From SIG714 sp045629725 (lineage in GTDB: Bacteria > Bacillota > Clostridia > Oscillospirales > CAG-272): DNA of 19,193 nt. The stretch spans positions 1-19,193 of the forward strand of contig JAZQRT010000004.1 of the NCBI GenBank assembly GCA_045629725.1, written 5' to 3'. The notes below the pieces were generated by a model. It did not search any database, had not been told where the DNA came from, and saw only the letters and a program-made list of their open reading frames with translations. Made by a program: the position numbers and the translations under genes. This document shows positions 14,158 through 19,193 of the stretch, one piece after another; the stretch's first letter is position 1; each line of letters starts with the position of its first letter.

Positions 14158-14796
14158 TTGAAAACTGAAATTATCGTATCAGCAAAAACAATAGATGCTG
14201 CAGTTGCGGAAGGCGCTGCAAAGCTTGGTGTTGATGCTAAAGACGTAAGCTATGAAGTAATTACCGAGCCTAAGAAGGGATTTTTCGGAATCGGAGAGGT
14301 TAAGGCAGAGGTAAAGGTCGTATATGAAAAGACACCTGAAAAAATGGCAGTAGAGTTTCTTGAAACTCTTGTTGCAGATATGGAGCTTAAGGCTCAGATT
14401 ACAGTAACAAACGGTAAGGGTAACGAAAAGTTTATCAGCATCAACGGAGATGATGTTGGAGTTCTTATCGGACACCATGGAGATACACTTGATGCTCTCC
14501 AGTATCTCGTAAATCTTGTTGCTAACAAGAAAGAGGACGAAAACGAGGACCGTAACTACACAAAGATATCCCTTGATATCGAAAACTACCGTGCAAAGCG
14601 TCAGGAAACTCTTGAAACTCTTGCAAAGAGAATGTCAGAAAAGGTTCTTAAGTATAAAAAGAGCATCACTCTTGAGCCCATGTCACCCTATGAGCGCCGT
14701 ATAATCCATTCTGCAGTACAGAATATTGAAGGCGTAAGCACAAACTCAATCGGAAATGACAACAACCGCCGCGTTGTGATCTTTCTTGAAAAGTAA
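14158..14796 (+). CDS. khpB: RNA-binding protein Jag/KhpB
   Basis: This 212-residue protein has the three-part Jag (SpoIIIJ-associated, KhpB) layout: an N-terminal Jag-N domain with EPKKGFFGIGEVKAEV, a KH domain with the GxxG-type loop IGHHGDTLDALQYL, and a C-terminal R3H domain (ERRIIH with the R-x3-H core, ending NRRVVIF). KhpB with KhpA binds RNA and affects cell-wall growth and division in streptococci. The start is TTG at 14158: AAGGAG lies seven bases upstream, no ATG fits, and the protein begins MKTEIIVSAKTIDAAV as expected for the family. It lies 12 bases after yidC, the usual pair. A terminator follows, and the mnmE gene often found next is missing. Confidence 0.96.
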   Translation: MKTEIIVSAKTIDAAVAEGAAKLGVDAKDVSYEVITEPKKGFFGIGEVKAEVKVVYEKTPEKMAVEFLETLVADMELKAQITVTNGKGNEKFISINGDDVGVLIGHHGDTLDALQYLVNLVANKKEDENEDRNYTKISLDIENYRAKRQETLETLAKRMSEKVLKYKKSITLEPMSPYERRIIHSAVQNIEGVSTNSIGNDNNRRVVIFLEK

Positions 14797-14853
14797 TTAA
14801 AAATAAAAATAAAGATTTTTTCTCTGCGAAGTATCTTTATCGGAGAAAAGACG

Positions 14854-14889
14854 AACACCACTAAGGAATTTTTCTTTGGTGGTGTTTTT
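14854..14889 (+). terminator. intrinsic terminator after jag
   Basis: AACACCAC (14854-14861) pairs with GTGGTGTT (14879-14886), extended by weaker pairs, and runs into TTTTT. It ends the yidC-jag transcript 58 bases after the jag stop. A second weaker hairpin (TTTTCTC/GAGAAAA, about 14818-14848) precedes it. Confidence 0.85.
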
Positions 14890-14909
14890 CTATGGAGATA
14901 GCTTGCCCA

Positions 14910-15000
14910 AGCCTCCCTCCGAGAAGGAGGTGACTTCGGAGTTTTGATGAGCTTTATTGTAACGCGCTCTCCCTCAGTCACCTATGGTGATAGGGAGCCT
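14910..15000. repeat. palindromic (REP/MITE-like) element C1
   Basis: The ends AGCCTCCCTC (from 14910) and AGGGAGCCT (14992-15000) form an imperfect terminal inverted repeat, with internal GGAGGTGAC and GTCACCTA also inverted. No reading frame is present. Such small palindromes are common in gut Firmicutes. It separates the conserved jag operon from the immunity-like gene. Confidence 0.6.
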
Positions 15001-15024
15001 TTGCGAGAATCGCTTCCGAAACAG

Positions 15025-15053
15025 TTGAAATGTTTATAAATTTGTGGTATAAT
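15025..15053 (+). promoter_or_regulatory. promoter of the immunity-like gene
   Basis: TTGAAA (15025-15030), a 17-base spacer and TATAAT (15048-15053) with an extended TGG before the -10 lie about 35 bases before the start codon. The gene therefore probably has its own transcript. Confidence 0.75.
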
Positions 15054-15091
15054 AAAAGAAAAAGCCAAATATAGGAAAGAGGATGGACAGA

Positions 15092-16210
15092 ATGTTTGAA
15101 TTAACAAATGAACAAAGAAAATGCTTTGCTCTTCCGCTTGTTCATGATAGCTGGAAGAAGGTTGAAGTCAAAGCAAGCCCATATGATGAGTATGTTACAT
15201 ATGCATACCTTGAAGGACAAAAAATTGTCAAGGTTATTCAAGTATCTGAAAAATCAAGGTGGGGTGGAATGTACCTCGAATATGGTGTCGACCAAACGCT
15301 TTCCGATGATGGAACAAAAATATTGCCGAAGACCGATAAAGGAAATCCTCAAAATTTCACCTCCGCGAATCTTGTAAAAAAAACTACTATCGGTATGGCG
15401 CTTTCATTTGAGCGTGGCTATATTTCAGTTGTGAATAATACTGCTGACCAACGTTTTTATCGCGGTTTCTATAATGCGGAAAAGCCGGAAACTCTTGATG
15501 ATTTTTCAAAATGGGTAGATAACTGGTGTCAAAGCACCGGAGAAAAAGAACTCACGGATATAACCGAATTTTCCAAGCGCAATAAAATACATCAAAAATT
15601 CAAGGAAGGCGATTTTTTCAGATATCGAATAAATCGCAATTTATTCGGATACGGACGAATTCTTGTTGACTATGCTCAAATGAGAAAAGACGGGATTCCG
15701 TTTTGGGATGTATTTATGGGTAAACCGCTTTGTGTAGCGGTATATCATATCGCAACAGAAGATAAATCTATAACTCCGGAACAGCTTATTCGTCTAAAAA
15801 TGCTACCTTCCCAAATGATTATGGATAACATCTTCTATTACGGGGAATGCAAAATCATAGGTAACATGCCGATTGATCCAAAAGAGGATAATTATACTAT
15901 ACATTACGGAAGCAGTATTAGTCTTCGTAATCCTAATTGTCTCTATTACCAATGTGGTAAAATATATGTTGCTCTTGAAGATGAAAAAGAATTGGAACTA
16001 AGTAAGAATAGTTCATATGTAGACTTTAGCAACAAAGGCATCGGATGGGATTTGGATATTACACTCCCAATTTTGCTTGAATGCATCAAAAAGAAATCAA
16101 ACGAGCCATATTGGAATATGATACCTGCTTGGAAAGCAAATCAAGATTTGAGAAATCCAAAATTTAAAAAGGAACTAATACTGGTTCAGAAGCAAATGGG
16201 AATAAAATGA
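15092..16210 (+). CDS. hypothetical protein, possible Imm26-type immunity protein
   Basis: The protein has 372 residues, with no signal peptide or membrane segment. A central motif (about residues 172-191, EGDFFRYRINRN then GYGRIL) resembles the start of Imm26-type immunity domains of polymorphic toxin systems, which typically read 'GDvF.i......yGyGRvl'. This is pattern memory and moderately uncertain. The N-terminal half (starting MFELTNEQRKCFAL) looks like a family I have seen in gut Firmicutes without known function. An in-frame ATG at 15083 is possible, but AAGAGG ends directly before it, whereas the ATG at 15092 has that site nine bases away. No toxin gene is adjacent. It lies between palindromic elements C1 and C2, has its own promoter, and breaks the conserved origin gene order, which suggests acquisition. 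By eye it uses more AT-rich codons than yidC. Confidence 0.6.
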   Translation: MFELTNEQRKCFALPLVHDSWKKVEVKASPYDEYVTYAYLEGQKIVKVIQVSEKSRWGGMYLEYGVDQTLSDDGTKILPKTDKGNPQNFTSANLVKKTTIGMALSFERGYISVVNNTADQRFYRGFYNAEKPETLDDFSKWVDNWCQSTGEKELTDITEFSKRNKIHQKFKEGDFFRYRINRNLFGYGRILVDYAQMRKDGIPFWDVFMGKPLCVAVYHIATEDKSITPEQLIRLKMLPSQMIMDNIFYYGECKIIGNMPIDPKEDNYTIHYGSSISLRNPNCLYYQCGKIYVALEDEKELELSKNSSYVDFSNKGIGWDLDITLPILLECIKKKSNEPYWNMIPAWKANQDLRNPKFKKELILVQKQMGIK

Positions 16211-16229
16211 TTTTTTACATAGACCTTGT

Positions 16230-16310
16230 TTACAAGCATAGCGCCCAGCTCCGGTAGATAGCGGGTGAGTGCAACTCTATCATCGCTAAGGGGTTATTGT
16301 ACCTGCCGCA
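16230..16310 (+). other. possible structured RNA segment downstream of the immunity-like gene
   Basis: This is an unusually GC-balanced non-coding stretch. GCGG (about 16260) pairs with CCGC (about 16306), and GTGCAA pairs with TTGTAC (one G-U) inside that, enclosing a loop with CTAAGGGGTTA. CCAGCTCCGGTAGATAGCGG precedes it. It resembles a folded RNA more than random spacer, but I cannot assign it to a known family. It runs straight into the perfect hairpin at 16311-16356. Confidence 0.35.
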
Positions 16311-16356
16311 ACAACAAAAGGATTACGAACATTTTTGTTCGTAATCCTTTTGTTGT
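16311..16356 (+). terminator. perfect 21-bp hairpin, possible terminator
   Basis: Bases 16311-16331 are exactly inverted at 16336-16356 with a TTTT loop. The arm starts ACAACAAAAGG and ends TACGAACA. No T-run follows (ATATATACAG), so it is not a textbook terminator, but its stability could stop transcription or protect the 3' end of the upstream RNA. It may also be the end of a small mobile element. Confidence 0.5.
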
Positions 16357-16378
16357 ATATATACAGTTGGGCGGTGAT

Positions 16379-16497
16379 TAGCCTTCTCCTGTGGGAGAAG
16401 GGGGACCGCGTCAGCGGTGGATGAGGAGTTACTTGAAGATTGAAAACACCTCATCCGTCACGCTTCGCGTGCCACCTTCCCCCACTGGGGAAGGCTA
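16379..16497. repeat. palindromic (REP/MITE-like) element C2
   Basis: TAGCCTTCTCC (16379-16389) and GGGGAAGGCTA (16487-16497) are the ends of an imperfect inverted repeat of nearly 50 bases per arm. CGCGTCAGCGGTGGATGAGG on one side faces CCTCATCCGTCACGC on the other, and a short AT-rich centre separates them. No coding capacity. I recall near-identical elements in many gut Firmicutes. The gap 16211-16637 contains only this, the hairpin, the folded segment and a terminator. Confidence 0.75.
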
Positions 16498-16590
16498 TTA
16501 AATTTCCCGATAATTTTTCACGCCTTCGTGTAACAGTTTTTTTTTGTTTATTAAGGTTAAGTTCCCCTTCCCTTTTAGATTTTATAAGTT

Positions 16591-16624
16591 AAAAAAGGCA
16601 TCACCTCAATAGAAGCAATGCCTT
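16591..16624 (-). terminator. intrinsic terminator of the GDSL gene
   Basis: On the minus strand AAGGCAT pairs with ATGCCTT around a 16-base loop, followed by TTTT. It lies 14 bases after the stop codon of the esterase gene. Confidence 0.75.
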
Positions 16625-16637
16625 AATGATTCAAATA

Positions 16638-18029
16638 TTACTTTTTCTTCTTAAGAACTACAACAACAACTGCGGCAACTGCAACTGCTGCTACAACACC
16701 GATAACGATGAACACAACTGCATTATTATCTGCAGGTGCGGGAGTTTCCTCGGGCGTTGTGGGAACAGCGGGAGTTTCATCGGGAGTGATTACAGGTTCG
16801 AGTGTGGGAGTAGGAGTAGGTGTAGGAGTAGGTGTGGGAGTGGGCGCGGGAGCTGCCTTTGCCACGTCTTTTTCCATCCATGCTTGAATAATGGGAGCAA
16901 GAATGTCAAATCCGGAGGAGTTGGGATGGATCTTATCGTAAAGATTGATATTTGTACTTACCTTGAGCTGCTTGAGGTTAAGATCGTCATCGGAGAAAAG
17001 ATCAAGGTAAGGGATATCCCACTTATCGCAAATCTGCTTTGCAACTTCAAAATAGGGACCCATATTGTTAAGATTTCCTGTTACAACAGTCATTCTGAAA
17101 TTAATGATGTATCCGAGCTTTGCATTGGGGAAGTTTTTCTTAGCATAAGCAAAGGTATACTCAAGTCCGCCTGCAAAGGTATCACGGTCAAAATCACTCA
17201 TTTCGAAGCTGTCCGTCATGGTACCAACGGGTGCCTTATCCCAAGCATCGTTAACACCGCCGTGCATAATAACGAAATCTGCAGATTTACCGGCTGCAAG
17301 GCTGTTCATCATATGATTTACAACGAGATTTGTTCCGCGTACATTGGAAATAGAAGCACCGGAAACACCCTTGTTATAATATTTCATTTCGTTGAAATAA
17401 CCGATTCTTCCGGGCCATCCGATGCAGTATTTATTAGCGGAATTCCACTCAACGGCTGCTTCTGTAATGGAGTCGCCGTAGAAAACAACGGTTTTGCCGT
17501 AAAGAGGGCTTTCTGTATTGAAAACAGGCTTTTCCCTGCCGGAGATCTCACAATACTGATCAAAATTCATTTCCTGATTTACAGTAACAACGAAATCCTC
17601 TGCGTTGCCTGTAAGAAGATTAAACTTCATGTATGCGGCATTTTCGGGAACCTCAAAGGTACCAACTGCAAGACCCTTGTTCTTTGAGCTTACTTCGGTA
17701 TACTTAACGTTTTTAGCCTGATAGAACTTTATGTAAGTTTTTTCTGCGTTAAAGAATTCAACAACAGGAACGTTCTGGGGCTGAGTTGAGTCTGCGTTTG
17801 CAAAGTAAACCTTGTCTCCGGGCTTAACTTCGATAAAATCGGAAACGGAGTACTTTTCGTAAACAGAGCTATTCGTTTTGGTCTTGAGAATACCAAGGTG
17901 GGAAACTCTTTCCTTTGTGATCGTCTTTGAGTCAAAGAGATTTACATAATCATCTGCGAATGAGCCAAAGCATCCCAAAACAGGAACCAAAATAGTTACA
18001 AGTGCGAGGAATAAAGCTATTTTTTTCAT
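16638..18029 (-). CDS. surface-anchored SGNH/GDSL-family esterase/hydrolase
   Basis: The 463-residue exported protein has a signal peptide at 1-~26 (MKKIALFLALVTILVPVLG, likely cut at SFA/DD; the VLGC could be a poor lipobox). Residues ~27-175 form a beta-rich domain of unknown role. An SGNH hydrolase domain follows: block I YGDSIT with nucleophile S187, block II glycine in NKGVSGAS, block III GGVND with N260, and block V DKIHPN with D365 and H368. All catalytic positions are present. A linker of Thr-Pro repeats (about seven) plus a Pro/Thr/Glu-rich stretch leads to a C-terminal membrane helix (VVFIVIGVVAAVAVAAVVVVV) and four lysines, so the enzyme is probably tethered outside the cell; no LPXTG motif. 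Possible substrates are acetylated polysaccharides or other esters. AAAGGAG supports the start. It diverges from ddh. Confidence 0.9.
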   Translation of the reverse strand: MKKIALFLALVTILVPVLGCFGSFADDYVNLFDSKTITKERVSHLGILKTKTNSSVYEKYSVSDFIEVKPGDKVYFANADSTQPQNVPVVEFFNAEKTYIKFYQAKNVKYTEVSSKNKGLAVGTFEVPENAAYMKFNLLTGNAEDFVVTVNQEMNFDQYCEISGREKPVFNTESPLYGKTVVFYGDSITEAAVEWNSANKYCIGWPGRIGYFNEMKYYNKGVSGASISNVRGTNLVVNHMMNSLAAGKSADFVIMHGGVNDAWDKAPVGTMTDSFEMSDFDRDTFAGGLEYTFAYAKKNFPNAKLGYIINFRMTVVTGNLNNMGPYFEVAKQICDKWDIPYLDLFSDDDLNLKQLKVSTNINLYDKIHPNSSGFDILAPIIQAWMEKDVAKAAPAPTPTPTPTPTPTPTLEPVITPDETPAVPTTPEETPAPADNNAVVFIVIGVVAAVAVAAVVVVVLKKKK

Positions 18030-18063
18030 TTTATATCTCCTTTAAAGATTAGTTGATAAGGTA

Positions 18064-18092
18064 AGTATATCATATCATAAATTTAAAGTCAA
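18064..18092 (-). promoter_or_regulatory. promoter of the GDSL gene
   Basis: On the minus strand, TTGACT (18092-18087), a 17-base spacer and TATACT (18069-18064) lie about 35 bases before the start codon. It is back to back with the ddh promoter. Confidence 0.7.
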
Positions 18093-18124
18093 TTGATTTT
18101 TATATTCTTTTTTTCAAGTTATTA

Positions 18125-18153
18125 TTGAAATTCAATTTTTTTTATGATATAAT
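18125..18153 (+). promoter_or_regulatory. promoter of ddh
   Basis: TTGAAA (18125-18130), a 17-base spacer and TATAAT (18148-18153) lie about 43 bases before the ddh start. Only 32 bases separate this -35 from the -35 of the divergent esterase gene, so one regulator could act on both. Confidence 0.75.
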
Positions 18154-18195
18154 CGTCGCAAAATGAATTGAAAGTAACCTAAAAGGAGAATATAT

Positions 18196-19179
18196 ATGAG
18201 CATTAGAGTTGGAATTTACGGATACGGAAACCTTGGGAAGGGTGTGGAATCCGCTATAGCTCAAAATACGGATATGGAGCTTGTGGGAGTATTTACAAGA
18301 CGTGATCCGAAAAGTGTTAAAACTCTGACAGGAACCTCGGTTTATCATACAGATGATGCCGTAAAAATGAAGGATGATATCGACGTTATGATACTTTGCG
18401 GCGGAAGTGCAACAGATCTTCCCGAGCAGACCCCTGCCCTATCCGAATTTTTTACTGTTGTGGACAGCTTTGACACTCATGCAAGAATACCTGAACATAT
18501 GGCAAAGGTGGATGAGATGTGTAAAAAAAGCGGTAATATAGCGGTTATCTCAGTTGGTTGGGATCCGGGGCTTTTCTCTCTTGCAAGAATTTATTCGGGA
18601 GCAGTACTTAAGGATGGTTCAGATTATACCTTCTGGGGACGCGGCATAAGCCAAGGACATTCCGATGCTATAAGAAGAATTGAGGGAGTTGCAAACGCAA
18701 AGCAGTATACTATTCCGGTTGAATCCACTCTTGAAAAAGTAAGAAACGGAGAAAATCCCACGCTTAGTGCAAGACAGAAGCACACAAGAGAGTGCTTTGT
18801 TGTTGCTAAAGAGGGAGCGGACAAGGAAAAGATCGCCTCAGAGATAAAAAATATGCCCAACTATTTTGCGGATTACGATACAACTGTTAATTTTATCACC
18901 GAAGAAGAGCTTCAAAGGGACCATTCCGGCATTCCTCACGGCGGATTTGTAATAAGAAACGGTGTGACAGGGATTGAAAAAAATAATAAGCATACGATAG
19001 AATTCAGCTTAAAGCTTGATTCAAATCCCGAGTTTACTTCATCCGTTCTCGTTTGTTACGCAAGAGCAGCGTACAGAATGAAATTGGAGGGACAAAGCGG
19101 CTGTAAAACTGTTTTCGATATTCCTCCTGTATATCTTTCGTCTGAAACCCGAGAGGATATTATCAAAAGACTTCTTTAA
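18196..19179 (+). CDS. ddh: meso-diaminopimelate D-dehydrogenase
   Basis: Ddh is the NADPH-dependent enzyme (EC 1.4.1.16) that aminates tetrahydrodipicolinate directly to meso-diaminopimelate, a one-step route to lysine and the peptidoglycan cross-linking residue. The 327 residues match the family. The N-terminal Rossmann motif is GIYGYGNLGKG. Family-typical blocks are CGGSATDLPEQTP, DSFDTHARIPEH, SVGWDPGLFSL and GRGISQGHSDAIRRIEGV, and the C-terminal half includes HGGFVIRNG. The start has AAGGAG about eight bases upstream, and a good promoter precedes it. No lysine-pathway genes are next to it in this window. No terminator is visible before the window ends at 19193. Confidence 0.95.
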   Translation: MSIRVGIYGYGNLGKGVESAIAQNTDMELVGVFTRRDPKSVKTLTGTSVYHTDDAVKMKDDIDVMILCGGSATDLPEQTPALSEFFTVVDSFDTHARIPEHMAKVDEMCKKSGNIAVISVGWDPGLFSLARIYSGAVLKDGSDYTFWGRGISQGHSDAIRRIEGVANAKQYTIPVESTLEKVRNGENPTLSARQKHTRECFVVAKEGADKEKIASEIKNMPNYFADYDTTVNFITEEELQRDHSGIPHGGFVIRNGVTGIEKNNKHTIEFSLKLDSNPEFTSSVLVCYARAAYRMKLEGQSGCKTVFDIPPVYLSSETREDIIKRLL

Positions 19180-19193
19180 TTGTTTATAGTATA

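Noticed and set aside
16379..16497. Element C2 as an insertion sequence or CRISPR array
   Set aside because: It has no transposase coding capacity, and only one palindromic unit is present with no regularly spaced repeats.
16626..17687. Plus-strand 353-codon frame opposite the esterase gene
   Set aside because: Glycine, Cys and Asn-rich shadow of the minus-strand gene, which has all the SGNH motifs, a signal peptide, a promoter and a terminator.

Overview
This window is the replication-origin region of a bacterial chromosome, most likely a moderately AT-rich member of the Clostridia (Firmicutes; an Oscillospirales-like gut lineage would fit). The evidence is the gene order rpmH/dnaA/dnaN/recF/remB/gyrB/gyrA, strong AGGAG-type ribosome binding sites, sigma-A-type TTGACA/TATAAT promoters, a TTG start on jag, and palindromic intergenic repeats of a kind common in gut Firmicutes. 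No species can be named from sequence alone.

Left arm (1-10885, minus strand): dnaA, the dnaA-dnaN gap with the probable origin, dnaN, recF, remB, a small cysteine-motif protein, gyrB, gyrA, a lipoprotein, and a CAT-anticodon tRNA with its own promoter and terminator. Right arm (11176-14796, plus strand): rpmH, rnpA, yidD, yidC and jag, ended by a clear terminator. The two arms diverge from a very AT-rich gap holding divergent dnaA and rpmH promoters. Between them they cover replication initiation (DnaA), the sliding clamp (DnaN), gap repair (RecF), supercoiling (GyrAB), tRNA maturation (RnpA) and membrane-protein insertion (YidC, YidD, Jag).

Beyond jag the usual mnmE-mnmG-rsmG-parAB genes are absent. 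Instead there is a possible Imm26-type immunity-like gene between two palindromic repeats, a surface-anchored SGNH/GDSL esterase (minus), and, divergent from it, ddh for meso-diaminopimelate dehydrogenase (plus).

The most notable signals are non-coding. (1) The DnaA-box variant TTTTGCACA occurs at the likely origin and again as a tight tandem triplet beside the likely gyrA promoter. (2) The DnaA recognition helix has Asn where Asp is usual. (3) Two hairpin repeat families sit next to the genes of the origin region: family A shows a compensatory stem change, and family B lies directly upstream of the ribosome binding sites of dnaN, gyrB and the lipoprotein gene. (4) A possible structured leader precedes yidC. 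(5) A folded segment ending in a perfect 21-bp hairpin follows the immunity-like gene.
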